Below, in pieces: positions 44,041-52,664 of a stretch of 64,000 nucleotides of DNA. A program made the position numbers and the translations under genes. Every line of letters begins with the position of its first letter. Position 1 is the first letter of the stretch. A model generated the notes under the pieces. It ran no database searches. It was not told the origin of the DNA and was given only the letters and a program-made list of their open reading frames with translations. The DNA comes from Symploca sp. SIO1C2 (GTDB lineage Bacteria; Cyanobacteriota; Cyanobacteriia; Cyanobacteriales; Coleofasciculaceae), in the NCBI GenBank assembly GCA_010672925.1, contig JAAHFP010000006.1, positions 273,262-337,261 on the forward strand, written 5' to 3'.

Positions 44041-45372
44041 ATGACTAACGGTTTTGAACCAAAAGCAAAAAAGCCAGGAGATTTGATAATAGCGGCATTC
44101 CACTCTACCGCTATACCGGAAACTCCTCGTTTGGAAAACAGTTTTACGGAATCAACCAACAAAAGCAGCTTCCAGAGTTCCCTAACTATTGAAGAAGCAG
44201 TTACAGTAAAAGATCAACTGAGAATTGGCACAGAACAATTCACCACTAAACTGGAAGTTAAAGAAAAGCTAAAACTAGAACCGGTCGTTGCAGTTAATAA
44301 ATTCTCCATCAATGGTACCTTGGCAGATAACTCAGCAAAGGCAGTACCCAAGGAACAAGTAAAAAAAACCAATGTAGGGAATACAGAACAAGAGTTACCA
44401 GTAAGTTTCAATAGTGCCAAAAAGCTGCAAGTCAGTGACAAGTTAACGGTGGAAGGATTTACACAAATTAAAGGCGGTCTGCAATTGGGAGAAGGACTAG
44501 CAGTAGCGCAATTTAGTGACACTATCAGCCCATTGCGAGAACCATCCCTGGTAGTAGTACCCACCGAACAAGCAATAATTGCCTACATCAACAGTATCTT
44601 AAAAAAATTTGGTTTATTTGCACCAGGGGAAGTAGAAACCTTTGATTTGGGTGACGGAGTTACCTTAGAGGTAATACATCTCCCAGAGGGTAGCTTTCTA
44701 ATGGGTTCCTCTGCTAATGAACCAGAGCACGAAGATAACGAAAGACCCCAGCATACAGTAATAGTACCAGCATTTGGGGCGGGAAAGTATCCGGTGACTC
44801 AAAAGCAGTGGCAAGCAGTTGCTAGTTACCCGCAAGTCAGCATCAGACTGAAAACTAACCCATCTCACTTTAAAGGGGATTCACGACCAGTGGAGCAGGT
44901 AAACTGGCATGAAGCCCAGGAATTTTGTGCACGATTGACGTATCAATTTTCTAGTCAACTCAAGGGTCGAAAATTCTGTTTACCGAGTGAGGCTCAATGG
45001 GAATATGCTTGTAGAGCAGGTACAACCAGCAAATATTACTTTGGCAACAATGATGCAGAATTAGGAGATTATGCTTGGTATAAGGATAATTCTGGGGGCG
45101 AAACTCATCCAGTAGGAACCAAGAAACCGAATAATTGGCAACTATACGATATGGTCGGTAATGTATCGGAATGGTGTGAAGATAGCTGGCACGAAAATTA
45201 TCATAATGCCTTAAGCAATGGCAGCGCCTGGGAAAATGGTGATACCTCTAATCTGCTGCTACGGGGTGGTTCTTGGGACCTCTACCAGAGTTTCTGCCGT
45301 AGTGCCCATCGCAGCAGTTATTCACCGGATTTTAAGTACCACAACTTCGGTTTCCGGGTAGTGTGTTGTTAG
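44041..45372 (+). CDS. FGE/SUMF1-fold protein, probable DGR variable protein
   Basis: A 443-residue protein. Residues 1-200 are beta-rich and unrecognised. Residues 205-443 are a formylglycine-generating-enzyme-type (C-type-lectin-like) domain: LPEGSFLMGSSANEPEHEDN, FGAGKYPVTQKQWQAV, VEQVNWHEAQEFC, LPSEAQWEYACRAGTTS and MVGNVSEWCEDSW. The last 36 residues begin RGGSW, contain CRSAHR and end FGFRVVCC. Residues between the fixed positions are mostly encoded by NNY codons, as left by adenine-specific mutagenesis of AAY codons in a diversity-generating retroelement target. No reverse transcriptase gene is in the window. A ligand-binding role is likely. Confidence 0.85.
   Translation: MTNGFEPKAKKPGDLIIAAFHSTAIPETPRLENSFTESTNKSSFQSSLTIEEAVTVKDQLRIGTEQFTTKLEVKEKLKLEPVVAVNKFSINGTLADNSAKAVPKEQVKKTNVGNTEQELPVSFNSAKKLQVSDKLTVEGFTQIKGGLQLGEGLAVAQFSDTISPLREPSLVVVPTEQAIIAYINSILKKFGLFAPGEVETFDLGDGVTLEVIHLPEGSFLMGSSANEPEHEDNERPQHTVIVPAFGAGKYPVTQKQWQAVASYPQVSIRLKTNPSHFKGDSRPVEQVNWHEAQEFCARLTYQFSSQLKGRKFCLPSEAQWEYACRAGTTSKYYFGNNDAELGDYAWYKDNSGGETHPVGTKKPNNWQLYDMVGNVSEWCEDSWHENYHNALSNGSAWENGDTSNLLLRGGSWDLYQSFCRSAHRSSYSPDFKYHNFGFRVVCC
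45276..45369 (+). other. Candidate DGR variable region (VR)
   Basis: The codons after GGTGGTTCTTGG run GAC CTC TAC CAG AGT TTC, then CAT, AGC AGT TAT, TTT, TAC CAC AAC TTC. They are interleaved with conserved TGC CGT AGT GCC, CCG GAT and the closing GGT TTC CGG GTA. This matches a template in which the variable sites are AAC or AAT. The template repeat itself is not in this window. Confidence 0.65.
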
Positions 45373-45805
45373 TTGTTAGTTGTTAGTTGTTAGTTGTTTG
45401 TTTAACTCACATCTTGCACCAGTACATAAATACTGGCCCTAGTCAGTTAGAACAATCAATTCCAATGCTGAAATCTTCAAATCTTATTACTGTTCCCTAT
45501 TCCCTATTCCCTATTCCCTGAGTCAACAGGTCAATTTTCAACATGGTGCAAGATCTGAGTAATACCTAACACCTGCGCGAAGCGCTATAACTAACACCGC
45601 TTTCGTGAACAATCTGATCACACCAGCTTTTTTTGTTTTGGACACTTAATCAAAAGAGAAGTTATCCTGTTGATTAGATTGACCAACAGAGGCTTGATAA
45701 GGCTGCTTTTTAAGGAAGCTAGTTTATTAAATCAAGCCTTAGTTGGCATCATGTATGATCGCTTATTTTTCTAAAAATTGCTAAAATCAGTAGGTGGATG
45801 AATCA
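45373..45805. other. Intergenic region with tandem repeats
   Basis: Starts with five TTAGTTG units right after the previous stop, then TTCCCTA repeats near 45495-45520. CATCTTGCACCA (near 45410) and ATGGTGCAAGATC (near 45543) form an inverted pair about 130 bases apart. No gene is seen. Confidence 0.55.
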
Positions 45806-45985
45806 ATGCTAGAGCGACTCGAAAAACGTCTCCAATCCCTGAGAACTGAATATCAGTCTGGGAAACAAGTCCTAACAGACTTAGAAGCTAAACAAGCTAA
45901 TGTAAAAGATACCCTTCTCCGTATTGAAGGAGCTATTCAAGTTCTAGAAGAGGAACTAGCACATAATAGGGAGGAAAGTAGGTAA
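45806..45985 (+). CDS. Small coiled-coil protein
   Basis: A 59-residue protein that is one long amphipathic helix: MLERLEKRLQSLRTEYQSGK, then DLEAKQANVKDTLLRIEGAI and a Glu-rich end. The heptad spacing of Leu and Ile indicates a coiled coil. The ATG at 45806 has AGGTGGA seven bases upstream; a GTG 12 bases earlier is the alternative. No function is known; short coiled-coil proteins like this can serve as oligomerisation partners. Confidence 0.65.
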   Translation: MLERLEKRLQSLRTEYQSGKQVLTDLEAKQANVKDTLLRIEGAIQVLEEELAHNREESR

Positions 45986-46134
45986 CACTTGCTTGATGGT
46001 ATGGGGATCTGAAGCATCTTTTTCATTTGATTCGGGCTTACTGAATAAGTGGTTCAGCCATACCAGACAAGCTTTTCAATCGTTTTCAGTCTCGCCAAGT
46101 GCAAGGAAATGGTATTTTTTAGTTCAAAAATTGC

Positions 46135-49100
46135 CTAAGTTTTAGAAGTCGGTAGATCCGCATCTTGAGTGAGGGATGGAGGTTCAGGAAACCATCTTAC
46201 CTCATCACCTTTTATCTCACCATCGTCTGTTTCAGATTTTGAATTATGAACTCTTGTGTCGTTTTCCCAACCATCATCCAACCGCCAGTATCCAACTAAC
46301 TTTGAGCTATTTAACTCTTCTTTATCCAAGCGTCGAGCCATATTTACTTTAATCTCACCTTGGGAACGAGCAGTATTCCAAAGGCGAACCTCTGCAATTG
46401 CACCATTAAAGTAATAGCCATGGTTTTGACGCCCACCAATATTGAGAGCTAGATCTGATGTGCCAATTGGTCCTTTAAAAACTCCAACATTTTTGTAAGA
46501 ACCATCTATAAGGCGGCTCTTGGAATGACCAGAAACAACAGAGATAATATCTTGTCGCTGAGCATCAATATAGATATCAATTTCCTGTGATTTTCTATTC
46601 CAAGTGAAAGCAATATGATGCCACAGAGAATCATCTGGAGCATAATCCTGGGTATCGATTATGGTTTTTTCCTGGCGTTGTGTATCTTGTAACTCTACGC
46701 GAATTCTTCCTTGATGCCAGAAAAGACAATATCCACTTTCTTCTCCAAAGCCTCCTTTACTGACAATTAAACCGTCACCAAATTTATGTTTTACCCATGC
46801 TTCAACTGTAATAGCCTCGGTAAGACTTAGCTCTTTACTGTGAGCACATTCAATATAGTTATTTTCACCATCAAATAGCAGACCAAAAGGTAAAGGCAAA
46901 GCAGTAAAGCTAGAAGCGGCTAATCTCTTGACTCCAAAAATTAGTCCTTTGGGAGCATTAGCCATAAAATTATTGACATTATCGATTTCTTCTGAACTTT
47001 TATCTCCCTCCTCAAATTTCCAATAGCCAATTAAGTGCTTTTGGTGCAGTTTTTCATCCTTTCCGTTTAATCGCCGGTACATATTAGATTTAATGGTAGT
47101 CTCTTTCAGTGCCTTATTCCAAATTCTTACCTCGGTAATAACTCCTTTAAAAAAATTAGAGGCAATTCGTGTTTCTCGAGAATCGACTAGCCCAGATCTC
47201 TGTTTTCTTAGAGAAGCACCAAGCAGGAGTGGTAAGTAAGGAGCTGAATTTTGCTCATGAGCTGCGTAAGTATTTTTTTCAAAGATGATCTTACCTGTTT
47301 GTGGATCTTTTACTGGCTTTTTATTATCGTCTAGCTTAATTCTTTCGTCTTCTTTTCCATTGACATAGACTCTCATCAAATGGCCGTCGTAGGTTGCAAC
47401 AATATGATTTAATTTTCCAAACAAAACAACTAGTTTTTGGGTTTTAAGTAAAAATTCTTTAATTTCTGTCCCTTTATCCAAGAATCTAGAAAACACTACA
47501 TTTCCTTCTTTAGTGATATACAGAATATACTCACCTTGGTCTAGGCCACGAGCTTTACTGATAATCACACCTCCTATACCAACACTGACGGGATTGATCC
47601 AAGCTTCAAGACTAAAAGGTTGCTTTCCACCAAATGAGTAATAATTCTTAGTGCTTTCTGCATTAAGGAGTTGCCTATTTGAATTGATTAAAGGATTAAA
47701 ACTAACTTGAGGTGGATTCTCAAAATTTAATTTATTTGAGTTGTTGAGCAACTGACCACTAGTAATATGCCAAATTTTTACTGTGTTATCTTCACTAGCA
47801 GAGGCTAAGGTCTGATTATCGGCATTAAAATCAATTCTCTTAACTTGATCAGTGTGTCCTGTTAAAGTATTAAGCAACTGCCACTGTCTCTGTTGATCTT
47901 TGCTCCAAAGTTTAACTGTTTTGTCAGCACTGGCTGATGCGATAATCTTACCATCTGGGCTAAAATTTACTGTCCAGACCTCATTAGTATGCCCTTCTAA
48001 ATCTTGAAGATGTTCTAATGTATCCCCATTCCACTTCCAAAGCCCAACCTTGCCATCTCTGCCACCAGATGCCAAGAGTTTATTATCTGGACTAAAGCTA
48101 ACTGTCCAAACCATATCTCCATGAGCAGTTTTGCTATCCAGTAATTCCCCAGTATCTAAATTCCAAATACCAATCTTGCCGACTGCTAAGTTCTCAGTAC
48201 CTCCTGTCGCTAGAAATTTACCATCTGAGCTAAAGTTGTGACCTCGGAACCACCAAGTCTGATCACTGTTGCTTTTTTCAATATTTTTGATTAAGGAGCC
48301 ATCTGGTATATTCCATAGTGTAAGAACAGGCGACATTCCACTAGAAGCAGCTAAAATCTTACTATTTGGACTGACACTTAATCTGTGTACTCCATAATCA
48401 TCTGCTATCCATGAAGATAATGGTTGTTGTGAACCACCTAAAATTTTGTCTAACTCCCAAACTTCAATAATACCTCCATACCCTGTATCTAGACCTATTA
48501 CTAACCACTTGCCATCTGGACTAAAGCTAAGATCTACTGGGTATAATGTACGGATTGAAACGCTGGCGATTTCTGAACTATCAACACTCCAGAGTATAAC
48601 TTTTGTTTCAGCATTCTTAGTGCTGACAGAGCCTTGAATATGAGCAGTTGCAAATGCAATAGGAATAGAGTCTTGTTGTCGGGTTAAGTTAACATAACTA
48701 CTAACTCCATCAAATTCCAGGGCTGCTGGTAACGGTGGATAATTTAACTTTTCTGCCGTAACCACAAAATCTTCAATAAAATTTCTGAGTTTCGGATTGT
48801 TATTGCTCTGATATTTTAAATCTTCAATAATTCGACAAATTCTGGTTCCTCGTGAAGCGCTAATCTTAAATGGCGCTTGAGGTGGATTATCTTCTGATGT
48901 TGTAGCAGCATTTTGAGTGTTCGCTACATCTTCATCTTGACTAATAATGTTGTTTTCTTGTGGAACAACTTTTTTTGTAAGAGCTACCAATTCCCAGTTC
49001 ATATTAAAAACAGGGCTGCCTGATGAACCATATTCAGTATCTGCTCTATAGTCCAAGTCTCGCCAAGATAGACCAGTTACTCTATTATCATTTAAAACAA

Positions 49101-50148
49101 TTTGCTGCTTTTTCTTGCCTCTAGGATGTTGGATAATTGTAACGAGATCTCCCGGTATGTCACCTCTACCTTCAACTAATCCTTGTTCTTCTAACTGGTC
49201 ATTAGTAAAGCCTTTTTTTATTAAAATATTGATTAATTGTTGTGTTTGTTGATCAGTGAGTACAGGAGCGATTATATTTTCATACTCTATCAAGTCAATC
49301 CAGCCTAACTCATAGCCTGGTGGTCGTTTTGACTGACTAGATCCTAATTGAATTAGACTATAGTCTAGAGTAGCATTAGAGATAAATAAGTCATCGGGAT
49401 TGAAACTATATTCTAAAAAATCACTAGTATTGCCTAATCGATTATTTCTAGAAGAATAGAATTGAGCAATACATTGCCTAGCAAGTTTTTCATTGGGAAT
49501 TACATGATGATTTGTCAACAAATGATTCCCTCCAACGAGAAATCCAGTGCCTATTGGAATTGGGTTAATTCTTGACAATTTATTTATATTTTCTTCATTG
49601 CTTAATATTTTCAAATCTTCTAAAAATGATATATTGTTTCGATTTTTGAAAATTTCATCAATAACATCACTATACAAAGGAAAAATAGCTTTGAGTTCTT
49701 TTTGTGAATTAAGTTTTTCGTTAAATACTTTAAATCTTTCATTGAGTATTAATGATTCATGAAAACCTTTGATTGTTATTGTAAGATCTTCATGGGAAAA
49801 ATACATGGATATTCTACAGATAGCAGAACTTTGTTTTAATCCTATTTCTAAGAAATCAATTGGTTGAAAATTAGGTTCATCAATAACTGCGCTAATCAAC
49901 ACTTTTTGAGTTATACGTCTTTGATAAATCTCAACATATTTTTCCAGTAGATCATCGGTATCTAGAGCTGGTGTATTAGAGCCTGTCTTGTCCGGTATAT
50001 CAGGGATTGTCTCCGGTGTAACAATACCTGGAACAGTAGCTACAAGCCACCTAATGCCCAGCCACCCAGTATTCAACCAGAGCTGCTGAAGCCAGCGTTT
50101 AACATTCTCATTCTCGGAAGTGGGATCTAATTTTTCTGTCATTATCAC
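46135..50148 (-). CDS. Multidomain trypsin-like protease with WD40 and LamG domains
   Basis: A 1337-residue protein. Residues 1-190 are an unassigned helical region. A trypsin-like domain follows with His215 (LLTNHHV), Asp262 (TLDYSLIQL) and Ser377 (GSSGSPVF), all three catalytic residues present. At 475-490 ALEFDGVSSYVNL looks like the first strand of a LamG domain, but about seven WD40 repeats (515-810) come next before LEAWINPV resumes LamG near 846. A second LamG (LLFDGENNYIECAHS, AEVRLWN, VGYWRLDD) covers 1075-1300. There is no signal peptide, so it acts in the cytoplasm, perhaps as a triggered protease in a conflict or signalling system. Confidence 0.85.
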   Translation of the reverse strand: MIMTEKLDPTSENENVKRWLQQLWLNTGWLGIRWLVATVPGIVTPETIPDIPDKTGSNTPALDTDDLLEKYVEIYQRRITQKVLISAVIDEPNFQPIDFLEIGLKQSSAICRISMYFSHEDLTITIKGFHESLILNERFKVFNEKLNSQKELKAIFPLYSDVIDEIFKNRNNISFLEDLKILSNEENINKLSRINPIPIGTGFLVGGNHLLTNHHVIPNEKLARQCIAQFYSSRNNRLGNTSDFLEYSFNPDDLFISNATLDYSLIQLGSSQSKRPPGYELGWIDLIEYENIIAPVLTDQQTQQLINILIKKGFTNDQLEEQGLVEGRGDIPGDLVTIIQHPRGKKKQQIVLNDNRVTGLSWRDLDYRADTEYGSSGSPVFNMNWELVALTKKVVPQENNIISQDEDVANTQNAATTSEDNPPQAPFKISASRGTRICRIIEDLKYQSNNNPKLRNFIEDFVVTAEKLNYPPLPAALEFDGVSSYVNLTRQQDSIPIAFATAHIQGSVSTKNAETKVILWSVDSSEIASVSIRTLYPVDLSFSPDGKWLVIGLDTGYGGIIEVWELDKILGGSQQPLSSWIADDYGVHRLSVSPNSKILAASSGMSPVLTLWNIPDGSLIKNIEKSNSDQTWWFRGHNFSSDGKFLATGGTENLAVGKIGIWNLDTGELLDSKTAHGDMVWTVSFSPDNKLLASGGRDGKVGLWKWNGDTLEHLQDLEGHTNEVWTVNFSPDGKIIASASADKTVKLWSKDQQRQWQLLNTLTGHTDQVKRIDFNADNQTLASASEDNTVKIWHITSGQLLNNSNKLNFENPPQVSFNPLINSNRQLLNAESTKNYYSFGGKQPFSLEAWINPVSVGIGGVIISKARGLDQGEYILYITKEGNVVFSRFLDKGTEIKEFLLKTQKLVVLFGKLNHIVATYDGHLMRVYVNGKEDERIKLDDNKKPVKDPQTGKIIFEKNTYAAHEQNSAPYLPLLLGASLRKQRSGLVDSRETRIASNFFKGVITEVRIWNKALKETTIKSNMYRRLNGKDEKLHQKHLIGYWKFEEGDKSSEEIDNVNNFMANAPKGLIFGVKRLAASSFTALPLPFGLLFDGENNYIECAHSKELSLTEAITVEAWVKHKFGDGLIVSKGGFGEESGYCLFWHQGRIRVELQDTQRQEKTIIDTQDYAPDDSLWHHIAFTWNRKSQEIDIYIDAQRQDIISVVSGHSKSRLIDGSYKNVGVFKGPIGTSDLALNIGGRQNHGYYFNGAIAEVRLWNTARSQGEIKVNMARRLDKEELNSSKLVGYWRLDDGWENDTRVHNSKSETDDGEIKGDEVRWFPEPPSLTQDADLPTSKT

Positions 50149-50405
50149 TTACCTTTTATTCTTAAAGAAAATGTTCCACTATTATATTTTTTTATTTTAT
50201 TAATTTAAATACCTGCATTTATTGTTTTTTTTGCAAACAAACAATAATTAATGTAAATAAATATAAAGGCTATATAGCCAGCGTTCAAACTATAGTAAAA
50301 ATTATAGACGACAAGCAGGTAGACAAAATTGATTACTTTACAAAACTCAAAGCCTAACATGTAAGAGTTAAAGTAAATAAAAATACAATCAACATCATAT
50401 AGCTA
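50149..50405. promoter_or_regulatory. Divergent AT-rich promoter region
   Basis: A 257-base, very AT-rich spacer separates the divergent starts of the 1337-residue protease and the 653-residue membrane pentapeptide protein. Both promoters must lie here, which would allow joint control. No clear palindrome or box can be assigned by eye. Confidence 0.5.
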
Positions 50406-52367
50406 ATGGCCATAAAAGAAATTTACTTTCGTCAAAAAGATTTGCCTAATACTTTTGAAAATAAAACCTTAGTGCAGCAACTTATTGCCAAAATTTTACT
50501 TTTTGTCTTTATTCTGAAAATAAGTTTTGTTGCAAGCTTTGTTAGCGGCCTTTTTGGATCATTGTCTGGCTTATATATTATTGTGGGTACAGATAGTAGA
50601 TTAGAATTTATTTTGGCATTGTTAGTTGTTTGTGTCTGGTTATTTTCTACAGTTTATCAAAACATTAACAAGACATCAATAATCGTAATAATTAGTGTTT
50701 TATTTGCGATTATGATTCAGGAATTAGTAGGAAGAATATATTCATCAATATTCACAAATTTATATTTCTTTGTGACATTTATAGCAATTATGTTGGTGCT
50801 TATATTTGCTGCGATTAGTTTGTTTATTATGCGGTTTTCAATCGCTTTATTTAATATTTTGTTTTATTCAAACAAAAATAGTGCTACTATTTTATTTTTT
50901 TTGATAACTTGTTGCGGATCTATTGTTGGCTCTTATGCAGAAATATTTTTAGAATCAAATGATCTAGAATCAAATTATAGAGGTGCTTTGCTAGCTTCCA
51001 ACAACTTAAAAATAGTTACTATTGTTTTCGGAGTTACTTTTAGTTCAGTTGTTACATGGAGCGCTATACTTGCTAATCACTTCCGTTGTGTTCCATGGAG
51101 CTATCCAGGTTTATTGCGATCTTGGACACTTGCTGTTGGCTCATGGCTTGGTACATCTTTCTATAATTTAGATCTAAGCAATGTCAATTTTACAGGGGCC
51201 AAACTTCCCAACACAGATTTACGCGCGAAAAAGCTCTACCGAACTTGCTTTCAAGGTGTAGTTGGCTTAGAGAGAGCTAGAGTAGATAACCGCTACCTTG
51301 ATTTAGCATATCCTAAAGTTCAAAAACTCCTGACTCATCAATCTAGTCCAGATCCAAACTTTCGTTCATTCAATTTAAGAGGTGCATATCTTCAAGGTAA
51401 AGATATGCGCGGTTTTGATTTCACAGAAGCTAATCTAACAGGTGCAGATTGCAAGGATGCAAAACTGCAAAATGCCAACTTTACTCATGCTCAAATCATT
51501 GATGTTGATTTTACCAACGCCAACCTAACCGGAATTTGTATTGCAGATTGGAGCGTTAATGACCAAACAAAATTCACTAATGTCCAATGTGATTATGTCT
51601 ACCGCAAACTAGATGAAAATGACAATCCCACTGATCGCTTTCCCTGCGATCGCAATTTTGAACCAAGAGAATTTGAATCTCTTTACCAAGAAATCGGCAA
51701 TGTTGCTGAATTGATTTTCAAAGAAGGGGTCAACTGGCGTGCTTTTGCATTTACTTTGCAAAAACTACAATTAGAGGATGAGGGCTTAGGCTTACAACTC
51801 AAGGGCATCGAAAAACGAGGTGACCTCTGGGTAGTCAAAGTTACCCACAATGAAGATATTCCCACAGCTCAGGTCGAACAACAACTAAAAGCCAACTACG
51901 GGAACTTACAGCGGCAACTCGCTAACAAAGAACAACAAATTAACCAGTTACTCGGCATTGTCTCCAACCAAGCAGAATCATTAAAAGAACTGAGCAAAAA
52001 GCCTTTTGGTAATTACTTCACCATTACAGGAAGTACTATTACCAACCTTGCTGGAGGACAAATCGAGTATACTGAAGCCGCAGCTCAGATTCGTAGCCTA
52101 GTTGCTGGAAGTTCCAACCAACAACCAATGACATCAGTTGCTCAAACCTTTTTGGAGCAACTCCAAAACCAAAATATTGCCACTTCACCTGATACTCAGA
52201 TGGAGCTAATTAAGCAGATTATCCTGTCTGAAGCTCAGAAAGACAAAATATTTGGGCAGTTTCTCCTGCAACAGGGTCAGCAAATCCTTGATACCATGCC
52301 CAATAGCGCGATCGCTTCTGCTATCCAAGCCGCAATCGCACAACTTAGGATTGAGGTTGTAGAATAA
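50406..52367 (+). CDS. Membrane protein with pentapeptide repeats and C-terminal coiled coil
   Basis: A 653-residue protein. The first 225 residues hold about six membrane helices (for example LLFVFILKISFVASFVSGLF and IIVIISVLFAIMI). Pentapeptide repeats occupy about 250-285 and 320-390 (LSNVNFTGAKLPNTDLRA, FTEANLTGADCKDAKLQNAN). After a conserved region with AELIFKEGVNWRAFAFTLQK comes a coiled coil (QLKANYGNLQRQLANKEQQI) and a helical tail. It may link a membrane signal to a cytoplasmic partner; the divergent protease is one candidate. Function unknown. Confidence 0.8.
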   Translation: MAIKEIYFRQKDLPNTFENKTLVQQLIAKILLFVFILKISFVASFVSGLFGSLSGLYIIVGTDSRLEFILALLVVCVWLFSTVYQNINKTSIIVIISVLFAIMIQELVGRIYSSIFTNLYFFVTFIAIMLVLIFAAISLFIMRFSIALFNILFYSNKNSATILFFLITCCGSIVGSYAEIFLESNDLESNYRGALLASNNLKIVTIVFGVTFSSVVTWSAILANHFRCVPWSYPGLLRSWTLAVGSWLGTSFYNLDLSNVNFTGAKLPNTDLRAKKLYRTCFQGVVGLERARVDNRYLDLAYPKVQKLLTHQSSPDPNFRSFNLRGAYLQGKDMRGFDFTEANLTGADCKDAKLQNANFTHAQIIDVDFTNANLTGICIADWSVNDQTKFTNVQCDYVYRKLDENDNPTDRFPCDRNFEPREFESLYQEIGNVAELIFKEGVNWRAFAFTLQKLQLEDEGLGLQLKGIEKRGDLWVVKVTHNEDIPTAQVEQQLKANYGNLQRQLANKEQQINQLLGIVSNQAESLKELSKKPFGNYFTITGSTITNLAGGQIEYTEAAAQIRSLVAGSSNQQPMTSVAQTFLEQLQNQNIATSPDTQMELIKQIILSEAQKDKIFGQFLLQQGQQILDTMPNSAIASAIQAAIAQLRIEVVE

Positions 52368-52374
52368 TTATCTC

Positions 52375-52448
52375 GTGGAACAGGCTTCTAGCCTGTATCA
52401 ATTTCCATCACATCATAATTTTGATGACTGGCAAGATGCCAGTTCCAC
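52375..52448. repeat. Inverted-repeat element (GTGGAAC...GTTCCAC)
   Basis: A 74-bp element with imperfect 22-bp terminal inverted repeats: GTGGAACAGGCTTCTAGCCT on the left and GTGGAACTGGCATCTTGCCA read inverted on the right. It lies between convergent genes and could also act as a terminator. Confidence 0.7.
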
Positions 52449-52664
52449 ATATGGGAGTTCTACTAACTAGACTAGTGCGATCGCAAACTTTCAGAATACC
52501 AAGCCTGATATTGAGGCAGAGGATCTCCAAGCATCTCTTTTATATGCCTCCCGGAAACTTAATCACCCAGTTCTAGTAGCATGTTAGTAGATTTCCTTAC
52601 ATGCAATCAAGCACTGTTTTAACCAACTTGTAATTATCAATTATCCATTATCAATTATCCATTA

